From NCBI GenBank assembly GCA_014379915.1, contig JACMKV010000113.1, positions 1-9,126 of the forward strand: a DNA stretch of 9,126 nt. The letters run 5' to 3'. Shown piece by piece: positions 1 to 6,783 of the stretch. The notes beneath the pieces are model-generated. The model searched no databases. It was given only the letters and a program-made list of their open reading frames with translations, and was not told the DNA's origin. A program made the translations under genes and the position numbers. How positions within the stretch are numbered: the first letter of the stretch is position 1; each line of letters begins with the position of its first letter. This DNA comes from Burkholderiales bacterium (GTDB lineage: Bacteria > Pseudomonadota > Gammaproteobacteria > Burkholderiales > JACMKV01).

Positions 1-957
1 ATCGACCAGCGTGTAAGCGATGTCGGTCAAAATCAGGCCGACGATGTACAGACACGATCCCAGAAAAACCATCGCGCGGACGACGGCGAAATCCTGCGAA
101 TTGATCGCATCTATCGTGTAGCTGCCGAGCCCCGGAATGCCAAAAAACGATTCGACGATCAGGCTTCCCATGAACAGCAGCGGAATCACGACGACGGCGC
201 CGGTTATTATCGGAATCAGCGCGTTCTGCAGCACGTGCTTGAACAGCACGCGCATCTCCGACAATCCTTTGGCGCGAGCGGTACGGACGTAATCCTTGTT
301 GATCTCTTCCAGAAAGATCGTGCGATACCAGCGCGAGCTCGCGCCGACACTGCCGAATACGCCGACGACGATCGGCAGGACAAGAAACTTGGCGGCGTTC
401 AGGCCGCTGCCGAAGCCCGAAATCGGCACCAGATGCCAGAGCTTGCTGATCAGATATTGGCCGCCGATGATGTAGAACAAGCCCGAGATCGACATCAACG
501 CGACGCACAGCACGACGCCGGCAAAGTCGATGTAGGTTGCGCGGAAAAAGGCCATCAGCAGCGCAAACGTGATGTAGACCAGGAGGCCGATGAGAAACAC
601 CGGAAGAGCGATCGCCAGACTCGGCCACATGCGCGTGCTGATCTCATGGCCGATATCGCGGCCGTCATCCGAGCGGCCGAAATCGAAGGCAAACATCGAT
701 ACCGACTTCTCGAAAAAAATCGTATCGGTCAGTTTGGCCGCGCCCGCCGCCTGGTGATTGATCAGCAAAGGTTTGTCGTAGCCGCGCTCCTGCTTCCATT
801 TTTCGATCGCATCCGGCGTCACCCGCTTGACGCCGAGCTGCATACGCGCCATGTCGTCGGGGGTGTTGACCAGAAAGAACAGTGTGAAGGTGATGATGTT
901 GACGCCGATCAGAATCGGTATCGCGTATAGCATTCGACGAATGATGTAGTTAATCAT
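1..957 (-). CDS. Oligopeptide-type ABC transporter permease (DppB/OppB/YejB-like), 3' end cut by the window edge
   Basis: This is an inner-membrane channel subunit of a family 5 peptide-type ABC importer. It should pair with a second permease and ATPases encoded further left. Reading the minus strand from ATG at 957 gives 319 codons with no stop up to base 1. A first membrane helix lies at about residues 9-30, followed by a roughly 80-residue periplasmic segment of the length seen in YejB. Further helices lie at about 112-135, 145-168, 190-205, 247-270 and 293-313. The cytoplasmic EAA loop that docks the ATPase is visible as RTARAKGLSEMRVLFKHVL (225-243), and ESFFGIPGLG (269-278) is also typical of the family. 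Relatives usually end a few residues after LTDIAYTLVD, so only about 8-12 codons are probably missing. An in-frame TGA lies nine codons upstream and 957 is the only ATG after it, which fixes the start. The ribosome-binding site is weak. The substrate cannot be told from the sequence. Confidence 0.93.
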   Translation of the reverse strand, partial: MINYIIRRMLYAIPILIGVNIITFTLFFLVNTPDDMARMQLGVKRVTPDAIEKWKQERGYDKPLLINHQAAGAAKLTDTIFFEKSVSMFAFDFGRSDDGRDIGHEISTRMWPSLAIALPVFLIGLLVYITFALLMAFFRATYIDFAGVVLCVALMSISGLFYIIGGQYLISKLWHLVPISGFGSGLNAAKFLVLPIVVGVFGSVGASSRWYRTIFLEEINKDYVRTARAKGLSEMRVLFKHVLQNALIPIITGAVVVIPLLFMGSLIVESFFGIPGLGSYTIDAINSQDFAVVRAMVFLGSCLYIVGLILTDIAYTLVD

Positions 958-975
958 CAGCTCATTGCGCCTGTT

Positions 976-1014
976 GCGCTGTCATTGCGCATGCCGCGGG
1001 CTGATGACAAGCGC
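976..1014 (-). promoter_or_regulatory. Bulged hairpin between the binding-protein and permease genes
   Basis: In the minus-strand transcript an 11-base arm (1014-1004, GCGCTTGTCAT) can pair with a 10-base arm (985-976, ATGACAGCGC). This gives ten base pairs with one bulged T and an 18-base loop. The loop carries GCGCATGC (987-994), which can also pair with 1013-1020, next to the perfect palindrome GCGCATGCGC at 1011-1020, so two folds compete. No T-run follows, so it is not a classical terminator. It lies downstream of the binding-protein stop and 18 bases before the permease ATG. In other importers such hairpins protect the 3' end of the binding-protein message and lower permease output; that role is inferred here. 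Confidence 0.5.
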
Positions 1015-1046
1015 ATGCGCGGCGCGCTGTACCTGAACGTTCGGCA

Positions 1047-3248
1047 TCAATGCACATCGGCGCGCGCGACTTTGAGCACCTTGCGTTCCTTGCGCCGATA
1101 GCTGATGACGGCCGGCAACGCGATTGCGATCAGCAACGCGATCAGCAGAAACAGCGGCCACACCACCGGATGATTCCACGCCTCACGCTTTTCGACGCGC
1201 AACTCGGTATCGACGCGCTGGTACTTGAGACCATTGCGCGCCATCTGATTCGGCTTCTGGTTATGCATCCACTGGTGATACAAGCTGTACTCCTTCGGGT
1301 GCAATCCCCACACCCACGGCGCATCGAAGCGGGCGATCTCCAGCATGCGGTCGATGATCGCCTGCCGCTTTGGGCCGTTTTCCATATTCTTCATCTGCTC
1401 GAACAGCTTGTCGTATTCAGGGTCTGCGTAATTGGCGGAGTTCTCGCCTTCATGATTGACGCGGCTTTGCGGGCCATAAAGCAGGAACAGGAAGTTTTCC
1501 GGATCCGGATAGTCGGCGTTCCAGCCCCATTGGAACAGCTGCGCGTTTCCTTTGCGGATTTTGTCCTGAAAGCGGTTGTAATCGGTTGCACGTACGACGA
1601 GCTGCAAATTCAATTTTCCAAATTGCTTGCGCATCCAGTCGAGCCGCGCCTTGTCGTCAGGCCCGCGCGCCGTGGTATCGAGATTCAGCACCAGCGGCGC
1701 ACCGGTTTTTTGATCCATGCCGCCTGGATAGCCGGCCTCGGCTAGCAGCTCGAGGGCCTCGTTCAGAGGCTTGCGTTTCGGCTCGTCGTTGACCCATTCA
1801 TAAACATGCGGATTGATGCCTTCCTCCCCCGGCTTGTGACCATAAATCTCGGGTGGAATCGGCCCCATCGCGGGAATGCCGCGGCCGTTGGCGAAGATGC
1901 TGATGTATTCTTCGTAATCGACGGCAATCGATATCGCCTGACGCAGCTTGCGCGCGCGTTCGCTGTCGCCGCCGACGACGGGATCGAGCATGTTGAAGGC
2001 CAGATAGATATCGCTCGGCGCAACAGACGTGACCAGGCGTATGCCTTTTTCGCGCATCGCATCGGTCAGCGCAATATCGCCGCCGCTGCTGATCTGCACG
2101 GCTTGGTCGAAGCTGTCGGAACTGATGCCGGAAGCGTCGTAATAGCCCTGCAGGAATTTGTTCCAATACGGAATGCTTTCCTTCTCGAGGCTGAAGATGA
2201 CTTTGTCGATGAAAGGCAGCGGCTTGCCCGCGTCTTTCAACAAGCCTTTTTCGGCATCGGCGGGTTCGCCCTCCGTCGGATAGGTTTCGCCTTGAAAATT
2301 CGGATTGCGCTCGAGCACCATCTGGCGGTTCGGATTATTGACCGTCAGCATGTAAGGCCCGGTGCCGATCGGATACCAATCGAGCGTGATGTTCTTTTTC
2401 GCCAAGCCCGGCTGCGAATAGAAGCGCTCGGCCTCTTCCGGCACCGGAGCGAAGAACGGCATCGCCAGCCAGTAGACAAATTGCGGATACTTGCCTTTAA
2501 GCTTGACGCGATACGTGTAGCGATCGACGACTGCAGCGCCCGGCAGCGAATACTTGTTCAGATCGAGGTAGGCTTGATTTCCGTTGCTGTTGATTTGCTG
2601 ATCGGCCTGTTTCAGCGTCGCTGAGAACTCTTTAAGCCCGACGACGTATTCGCTCATCAAACCGAAGATCGGCGAATGCAAATGCGGATGGGCGAGCCGC
2701 TTGATCTGGAATACGTAATCGGCTGCGATCAATTCGCGCGCGCCGGTTTGCTTGAAATCGCTGAGCTTGTAGATATCATCAAGCTCATCCGGTTTGAGAT
2801 CGTGATACAGCAGGCGACCGGTGGCATCGGTCGCGAAAGCGGGATGCGGTTGATAAAGAATGCCCGGTTTGATGCGGATTTCGTAGACGCTGAACGCAAT
2901 CGAAGCCGGGTCGGCATCGTCGGTCAGCGGCGCGTCCTGCGCATCGAGATACTGCGGTTGCGGCACTTCTGTCGCCGCGAGCGGAATCAGCGTATAGGGC
3001 CGCTTGAAGTAATGATATTGCAGCGGCGGCTGATAGATCTGCGCGTTGAAAACGGCTTCATTCTCGCTATACGACTGCACCGGATCGAGATGCTTCGGAC
3101 GTTCGGTAAACGCCGAATAGAGAATGTTTTCGCCGCGCTGCGATGCCGGATAGGGATTGTTCCAGGCGCCGGTCCAGAATCCGCCGCTGCACGCCGTCAG
3201 CAGCAATGGCGTCACGATCGACAATGCAAACCCGAGCCAAGACTTCAT
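1047..3248 (-). CDS. Family 5 (peptide-type) substrate-binding lipoprotein with a C-terminal membrane helix
   Basis: This is the periplasmic solute-capturing component of the importer whose permease follows 89 bases downstream. The 733-residue product starts with a lipoprotein signal (MKSWLGFALSIVTPLLLTAC), with the lipobox LTAC giving a lipidated Cys20. Family 5 (SBP_bac_5) hallmarks are YPIGTGPYML (292-301), the RKLRQAISIAVD segment (433-444) followed by IPAMGPIPPEIYG (458-470), and WGWNADYPDPENF (574-586). It is longer than typical members (YejA is about 600 residues). Part of the excess is an unusual end: a hydrophobic helix at about 695-716 and then the basic tail YRRKERKVLK, so the C-terminus is predicted to face the cytoplasm. 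An in-frame TGA two codons before the ATG fixes the start; the Shine-Dalgarno match is poor. The ligand is unknown. Peptides are the default guess for the family, but nickel, haem and sugar binders also occur in it. Confidence 0.93.
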   Translation of the reverse strand: MKSWLGFALSIVTPLLLTACSGGFWTGAWNNPYPASQRGENILYSAFTERPKHLDPVQSYSENEAVFNAQIYQPPLQYHYFKRPYTLIPLAATEVPQPQYLDAQDAPLTDDADPASIAFSVYEIRIKPGILYQPHPAFATDATGRLLYHDLKPDELDDIYKLSDFKQTGARELIAADYVFQIKRLAHPHLHSPIFGLMSEYVVGLKEFSATLKQADQQINSNGNQAYLDLNKYSLPGAAVVDRYTYRVKLKGKYPQFVYWLAMPFFAPVPEEAERFYSQPGLAKKNITLDWYPIGTGPYMLTVNNPNRQMVLERNPNFQGETYPTEGEPADAEKGLLKDAGKPLPFIDKVIFSLEKESIPYWNKFLQGYYDASGISSDSFDQAVQISSGGDIALTDAMREKGIRLVTSVAPSDIYLAFNMLDPVVGGDSERARKLRQAISIAVDYEEYISIFANGRGIPAMGPIPPEIYGHKPGEEGINPHVYEWVNDEPKRKPLNEALELLAEAGYPGGMDQKTGAPLVLNLDTTARGPDDKARLDWMRKQFGKLNLQLVVRATDYNRFQDKIRKGNAQLFQWGWNADYPDPENFLFLLYGPQSRVNHEGENSANYADPEYDKLFEQMKNMENGPKRQAIIDRMLEIARFDAPWVWGLHPKEYSLYHQWMHNQKPNQMARNGLKYQRVDTELRVEKREAWNHPVVWPLFLLIALLIAIALPAVISYRRKERKVLKVARADVH

Positions 3249-3338
3249 GGCTCAACAGTGTAGCGTAATCGTACGGCGCGTATCACGGGTTTGAGGACAG
3301 CAAGTTTGCGGATAGCGGGTTTGTGCACCATGCGCTTG

Positions 3339-3344
3339 TATAAT
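3339..3344 (+). promoter_or_regulatory. Likely fabI promoter -10 element
   Basis: A perfect TATAAT lies 26 bases before the fabI start codon, which would give an mRNA leader of about 20 bases. No good -35 hexamer is present at 16-18 bases spacing (the sequence there is near GGGTTT), so the promoter may be weak or activator-assisted. The 122-base gap is shared with the divergent transporter operon. I found no convincing promoter on its other strand. Confidence 0.5.
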
Positions 3345-3358
3345 CCATCCAACAATTC

Positions 3359-3365
3359 AAGGGAG
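3359..3365 (+). promoter_or_regulatory. fabI ribosome-binding site
   Basis: AAGGGAG ends five bases before the ATG at 3371. It supports that start over any later Met and is clearly stronger than the sites in front of the two transporter genes. Confidence 0.75.
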
Positions 3366-3370
3366 CCGCA

Positions 3371-4156
3371 ATGGGATTTCTGCAAGACAAGAAAGTTCTG
3401 ATCACCGGTCTGCTCAGCAATCGATCGATCGCCTATGGCATCGCGAAAGCCATGCAGCGCGAGGGTGCGACACTCGCTTTCACCTATCAAGGTGAAAAAA
3501 TCCGTGATCGCGTGATCGACCTGGCCAAAGAGTTCGGTACTGACATCGTTTTACCGTGCGACGTAGCAAGCGACGAAGATATCGCACAGTTGTTTGCCGC
3601 GCTTGGAGCTCGCTGGGACGGGCTCGACGTTGTCATTCACGCAATCGCTTACGCGCCGCGTGAAGCGTTGGCGGGCGACTTCGTCGATGGCCTCAGTCGC
3701 GAAGCTTTTCGCACCGCGCACGACATCAGCGCGTACAGTTTCGCTGCCCTGGCCAAGGCTGCGTTACCGATGATGGCCGGTCGTAACGGTGCGCTGTTGA
3801 CGCTAAGCTACCTGGGCGCGGTGCGCTCGATGCCTAATTACAACGTCATGGGCCTGGCCAAAGCGAGCCTCGAAGCGAGCGTGCGTTATTTAGCGTACAG
3901 CCTGGGGCCGAAAGGCATACGCGTTAATGCAATCTCGGCCGGCCCGATCAAAACACTCGCAGCCGCCGGCATCTCGGGCTTCGGGAAAATACTCGCTTAC
4001 ACGGAAAAAAACGCGCCGCTGCGGCGTAATGTGCGCATAGACGAAGTCGGCAATGTGGCCGCTTTCCTGTGCAGCGATCTGGCAAGCGGCATCACTTCGG
4101 AAGTCATCTATGTCGATGCCGGCTTCAATTCGACGGCCCTGGGCGGCATGGAATAG
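3371..4156 (+). CDS. fabI: Enoyl-[acyl-carrier-protein] reductase (NADH), FabI
   Basis: FabI reduces trans-2-enoyl-ACP to acyl-ACP with NADH, completing each cycle of type II fatty-acid elongation in the cytoplasm. The 261-residue product matches the E. coli enzyme (262) along its whole length. It has the FabI form of the nucleotide-binding segment, GLLSNRSIAYGIAKAM (13-28), and Gln40 in FTYQ. The catalytic set Tyr147, Tyr157 and Lys164 lies within SYLGAVRSMPNYNVMGLAKA, equivalent to E. coli Tyr146, Tyr156 and Lys163. The ISAGPIKTLAA motif (188-198) leads into the substrate-binding loop, and the C-terminal VDAGF is usual. Ala93 stands where E. coli has Gly93, a position where substitutions are known to reduce triclosan sensitivity. 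The gene appears monocistronic, with its own -10 box and Shine-Dalgarno site. It converges on ppiD with only 35 bases between the stop codons. Confidence 0.98.
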   Translation: MGFLQDKKVLITGLLSNRSIAYGIAKAMQREGATLAFTYQGEKIRDRVIDLAKEFGTDIVLPCDVASDEDIAQLFAALGARWDGLDVVIHAIAYAPREALAGDFVDGLSREAFRTAHDISAYSFAALAKAALPMMAGRNGALLTLSYLGAVRSMPNYNVMGLAKASLEASVRYLAYSLGPKGIRVNAISAGPIKTLAAAGISGFGKILAYTEKNAPLRRNVRIDEVGNVAAFLCSDLASGITSEVIYVDAGFNSTALGGME

Positions 4157-4191
4157 TTCGCGAGAAAAGCCCGGCCACGGGGTGGAAGCTA

Positions 4192-6087
4192 CTAGCGTTC
4201 CCTGCGCTCGAGGTTTTCCTGCATGATTTTGATGTCCGCTTCTTCGCGTATGCTCGCCAGATAGGCCAATAGCGTCTCCTGCCCGGAAGCCTGACGAAGC
4301 TGCTGTACAACGGCTTTGCGCTTGTCGTCGCCGATTTCAGCGTCGTTAACCCGGCTGATTTTGACGACCACGGGCGCACCTTCGGGGTTGGTGATCACGG
4401 TATAGGCAGGTAGCGCGGTCGAGTCAGCGCGAAATATCTGACGCAGGGCCGCTTCATCGAATCCTTCGTGCTTGGCTCGGCTGATGGTCTGTGCCGGGCT
4501 CCAGGTGAGCTTGGCATCCTCGCCTTTCTGCAATTGCGCGAGCCTGGCTTCAGCATCCTGCCTGGCGCGGCGACCGGCTTCCTCGAACAGCAACCGTTTG
4601 CTGATCTCCGCTTTGACGTCTTCGAAGGGGCGCAAGCTCGCAGGTTTATGCTCCATCACGCGGGCCGAAACCAGCGTATTCGGCGCGACTTCGATCGCTT
4701 CGGTATTACGTTTATTCGCCAGCGCGTCTTCGGAAAACAACGCTTCCAGCAGCTTGTCGTTATTCAAAAGCGGCAGCTCGGCGCCTTTTCTGCTGATCAA
4801 GGGACTGGTCTGGATCTCAAGTTTCGCGGCTTCAGAAGCAGGCTTGAGGCTGTCCGACTGCTCATAAACCATATTGCTGAAGTTCTCTGCCGCTTCTGCA
4901 AATCTGGCGCCGGCTTTTTGCTTTTTCAGCTCCGCTTCAATTTGTTTTCGGACCTGATCGAAGCTGCTTTTTCCACCCGGCTTGATCGCGTTCAGTTTGA
5001 TGATGTGATAGCCGAACGGCGACTCGACCGGTCCGGCGATCTCGCCAACCTTCATGCCGAACACCGCATCTTCGAAAGGTTTGACCATGGCGCCGCGCCG
5101 AAAAGCACCGAGATCGCCGCTTTTCTCAGCCGAACCCGGATCCTGTGAATTTTTCTTCGCAAGCTCGGCAAATTTCGCCGGATCCTTTTTGGCCTGCTCG
5201 GCTAATTGCTGCGTTTTTGCTTTCGCCGCCGCACGCGTCTTCTCGTCGGCATCGGCCGCCGCACTGATCAGGATGTGGCTTGCCTCGCGTTCTTCTGGCT
5301 TTTCGTATTCGGCGGCGTGCTCGCGATAATAAGTCTGCAATTCTTCGTCGCTGACTTCGACCTGCCCGGTCAACTTGTCCAGCGACAGCACCAGGTATTC
5401 GACCCGCACTTGCTCTGGAATCTGAAACTCGGCTTCGTGCGAGTCGTAGTAATTTTTCGCGGCGTCAGCTTCAAGCTTGATCTCGGTCAAAAACTGATCC
5501 TGCGATACCAGAACCTGGCTCACTTCGCGCTGCTGTTCGTTCAACCGCGTGATGCGTTCGGCGACTCGATCCGGCACCAGCGCAGTATCCGCGTACGCGC
5601 CCATAAGCCGCTCTTGCAGCAAACCCTGCTCGATGCTTTGCTCGAAAGTCTTCGCTGCCAGATTCTGGTTGCGAAGGAAGTTTTCATACAGTCCGAGCGA
5701 AAATTTGCCGTTGTCCTGAAAAGCGGGTATCGCCGCGATTGCCGCCTGTAACTCGGCGTCGGTGACCGTCATTCCGTTTTCCGCCGCCTCGCTGGCAAGC
5801 AGCCGCTCGCGGATCAGAGTGTTCAAAACCGCGGCACGCATGTCCGGACTATCGAGCAGCGCGGGGTCGACGCGCCCGCCTAAAGCTTCGCGTAAACGCT
5901 GCTGCTGACTGTCGAGCGCGCGGGCGTATTCCTGTTGAGAAATCTTATGCTCGCCTACGCTGGCGACGTAAGTGCTGGTACCCGATTGGCTGAAATAGGA
6001 CTCGATGCCGAAAAACGCGAATGGCAATACGATGATCACCATGACGACCTGGATAAATCTCCGGTTGCCGTGCACGAAATTAAACAT
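4192..6087 (-). CDS. ppiD: Periplasmic folding chaperone PpiD (SurA N-domain plus parvulin domain)
   Basis: PpiD is held in the inner membrane near the Sec translocon and assists newly exported proteins in the periplasm. The product has 631 residues (E. coli PpiD is 623). A short cytoplasmic start (MFNFVHGNRRF) precedes one membrane helix at about 11-30. The SurA-like chaperone region spans about 35-225, and a PpiC/parvulin domain spans about 266-366. That domain shows ASHILI (269-274), SGDLGAFRRGAMVKPFE (323-339) and FGYHIIKL (358-365). A long C-terminal region, rich in Lys, Glu and Ala, closes the protein. Unlike the catalytically inactive E. coli PpiD domain, this one keeps both histidines (His271, His361), so prolyl-isomerase activity is plausible. 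The gene starts 116 bases after tRNA-Asp and beyond a strong terminator, so it probably has its own promoter, though none is obvious. A weak AGG lies eight bases before the ATG. Confidence 0.95.
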   Translation of the reverse strand: MFNFVHGNRRFIQVVMVIIVLPFAFFGIESYFSQSGTSTYVASVGEHKISQQEYARALDSQQQRLREALGGRVDPALLDSPDMRAAVLNTLIRERLLASEAAENGMTVTDAELQAAIAAIPAFQDNGKFSLGLYENFLRNQNLAAKTFEQSIEQGLLQERLMGAYADTALVPDRVAERITRLNEQQREVSQVLVSQDQFLTEIKLEADAAKNYYDSHEAEFQIPEQVRVEYLVLSLDKLTGQVEVSDEELQTYYREHAAEYEKPEEREASHILISAAADADEKTRAAAKAKTQQLAEQAKKDPAKFAELAKKNSQDPGSAEKSGDLGAFRRGAMVKPFEDAVFGMKVGEIAGPVESPFGYHIIKLNAIKPGGKSSFDQVRKQIEAELKKQKAGARFAEAAENFSNMVYEQSDSLKPASEAAKLEIQTSPLISRKGAELPLLNNDKLLEALFSEDALANKRNTEAIEVAPNTLVSARVMEHKPASLRPFEDVKAEISKRLLFEEAGRRARQDAEARLAQLQKGEDAKLTWSPAQTISRAKHEGFDEAALRQIFRADSTALPAYTVITNPEGAPVVVKISRVNDAEIGDDKRKAVVQQLRQASGQETLLAYLASIREEADIKIMQENLERRER

Positions 6088-6171
6088 GGGTTAACCTATA
6101 ACGAAATGAGCTGCTTCAAGAAACGAGATGCCTTCCTCGATGTGCGTGCCAGAACGGTTCGGCTGGCCAAT

Positions 6172-6199
6172 AAAAAAGGCGAACGGACGTTCGCCTTTT
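6172..6199 (-). terminator. Intrinsic terminator of the tRNA transcript
   Basis: On the minus strand, AAAAGGCGAACG and CGTTCGCCTTTT form a perfect 12-base-pair inverted repeat (6199-6188 with 6185-6174). The formal loop is two bases, effectively a tetraloop if the top pair opens. The 3' arm ends in six T residues. It begins four bases after the encoded CCA of tRNA-Asp, so it ends the tRNA transcript and insulates ppiD. The mirrored A and T tracts would let it also work on the plus strand, where there is no upstream gene close by. Confidence 0.9.
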
Positions 6200-6202
6200 G
6201 GT

Positions 6203-6279
6203 TGGCGGAGTGGACGGGACTCGAACCCGCGACCCCCGGCGTGACAGGCCGGTATTCTAACCAACTGAACTACCACTCC
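6203..6279 (-). tRNA. tRNA-Asp (anticodon GTC)
   Basis: This 77-base cloverleaf has acceptor stem GGAGTGG/CCACTCC, discriminator G and an encoded CCA. The D arm contains AGTTGGTTA and the T loop TTCGAGT. The anticodon GTC is in the context CTGTCAC (plus-strand bases 6243-6245). It reads the aspartate codons GAC and GAU. It is the second tRNA of a pair, 18 bases after tRNA-Val, and is followed directly by an intrinsic terminator. No stem mismatches beyond normal wobble are seen. Confidence 0.97.
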
Positions 6280-6297
6280 AGATTCTGTCGGTCGTGC

Positions 6298-6373
6298 TGG
6301 TGGGTGCTGAGAGGTTCGAACTCCCGACATTCGCCTTGTAAGGGCGACGCTCTACCGACTGAGCTAAGCACCC
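6298..6373 (-). tRNA. tRNA-Val (anticodon TAC)
   Basis: This 76-base cloverleaf has acceptor stem GGGTGCT/AGCACCC, discriminator A and an encoded CCA. The D stem is GCTC/GAGC, the anticodon stem is TCGCC/GGCGA, and the T arm is GGGAG-TTCGAAC-CTCTC with one G-U pair. The anticodon TAC is in CTTACAA (plus-strand bases 6338-6340). It reads GUA and, by wobble, other valine codons. It lies 88 bases after the HU stop codon. I see neither a convincing promoter nor a terminator in that gap, so transcription may come from the HU promoter. Confidence 0.97.
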
Positions 6374-6432
6374 AATGATCTTCAACAGGCCGCAAATGTC
6401 GGACGAAGTCTTCAGACAACAACTGCGCATTA

Positions 6433-6452
6433 CGCAACCGCGCGCAACCGCA
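6433..6452. repeat. Two-copy 10-base tandem repeat after the HU gene
   Basis: CGCAACCGCG (6433-6442) is followed immediately by CGCAACCGCA (6443-6452), differing only in the last base. It sits nine bases past the HU stop codon, in the HU to tRNA-Val gap. The period is one DNA helical turn. Nothing shows a function, and chance in GC-rich sequence is possible. Confidence 0.5.
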
Positions 6453-6461
6453 AAAGAGGCG

Positions 6462-6734
6462 CTAGTTTATCGCGTCTTTCAGGGCTTTGCCAGCGCGAAA
6501 CTTCGGGACCTGCGCTGACTTTATTTTTATCGTATCGCCGGTGCGTGGATTGCGTCCGGTGCGAGCTGCGCGCTTGCTGGCATAGAAGGTTCCGAAACCG
6601 ACCAGCGTTACCATCCCGCCTGTTTTCATTGTCGACTTAACCGCAGCAAGCGTTCCATCCAGCGCTCGCGCCGCCGCCGATTTCGATATATCCGCCGACT
6701 TCGCAATTGCCTCGATCAACTCCGACTTGTTCAT
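6462..6734 (-). CDS. hupB: DNA-binding protein HU (HU-beta type)
   Basis: HU is a small dimeric nucleoid protein that bends and compacts DNA with little sequence preference. From ATG at 6734 the product is 90 residues, the usual HU length. It opens with MNKSELIEAIAKSADISKSA and contains the family signature GFGTFYASKRAARTGRNPRTG (residues 47-67, split here as GFGTFYASKR then AARTGRNPRTG). The DNA-intercalating proline of the arm is Pro63, and the C-terminus is KFRAGKALKDAIN. A GTG two codons earlier (6740) is in frame, but the Shine-Dalgarno sequence would almost touch it. Spacing to the ATG is ideal, so 6734 is preferred. The position directly after lon, and with ppiD further on, matches E. 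coli hupB. Its own near-consensus promoter suggests strong expression independent of lon. Confidence 0.97.
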   Translation of the reverse strand: MNKSELIEAIAKSADISKSAAARALDGTLAAVKSTMKTGGMVTLVGFGTFYASKRAARTGRNPRTGDTIKIKSAQVPKFRAGKALKDAIN

Positions 6735-6740
6735 GCACAC

Positions 6741-6749
6741 CCTCCCCTT
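6741..6749 (-). promoter_or_regulatory. Strong HU ribosome-binding site that decides the start
   Basis: The minus strand reads AAGGGGAGG, and its GGAG core ends seven bases before the ATG at 6734. The same site would be only about one base from the in-frame GTG at 6740, so it supports the ATG as the true start. Confidence 0.8.
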
Positions 6750-6783
6750 TTCAAGTTCGCTCAGGCTAGAACAACTTCAGGGC

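Noticed and set aside
235..930. 231-codon plus-strand frame opposite the permease
   Set aside because: The minus strand translates without interruption into a membrane protein with the EAA motif. The plus-strand product is an Arg/Asp/Gln-rich artefact.
1050..3263. Long plus-strand frames at 1050-1745, 1806-2624 and 2676-3263 opposite the binding-protein gene
   Set aside because: They are antisense shadows of a gene with clear family motifs and signal peptide. Their products are rich in Arg, His and Ile with no recognisable domain, and no ribosome-binding site was seen.
3419..3430. Tandem ATCG repeats in the start of fabI (ATCGATCGATCG)
   Set aside because: They are fully explained by codons for the conserved Asn-Arg-Ser-Ile motif, with no expansion or frame effect.
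4157..4191. Possible terminator between the convergent fabI and ppiD genes (CCCG at 4170-4173, CGGG at 4178-4181)
   Set aside because: The stem is only four base pairs, with TTTT following on the minus strand. It is too weak to call.
6088..6170. Possible ppiD promoter (TTCTTG, 16 bases, TATAGG on the minus strand)
   Set aside because: The -35 matches poorly, and the start site would fall almost on the ATG, implying a leaderless mRNA. There is not enough support.
5935..6378. Open frame on the plus strand of 147 codons, and a 79-codon one on the minus strand at 6091-6330
   Set aside because: Both cross the two tRNA genes. Their peptides (WTGLEPATPG, RGSNSRHSPC, GGRGFESRPL) are the well-known spurious translations of tRNA genes found in databases.
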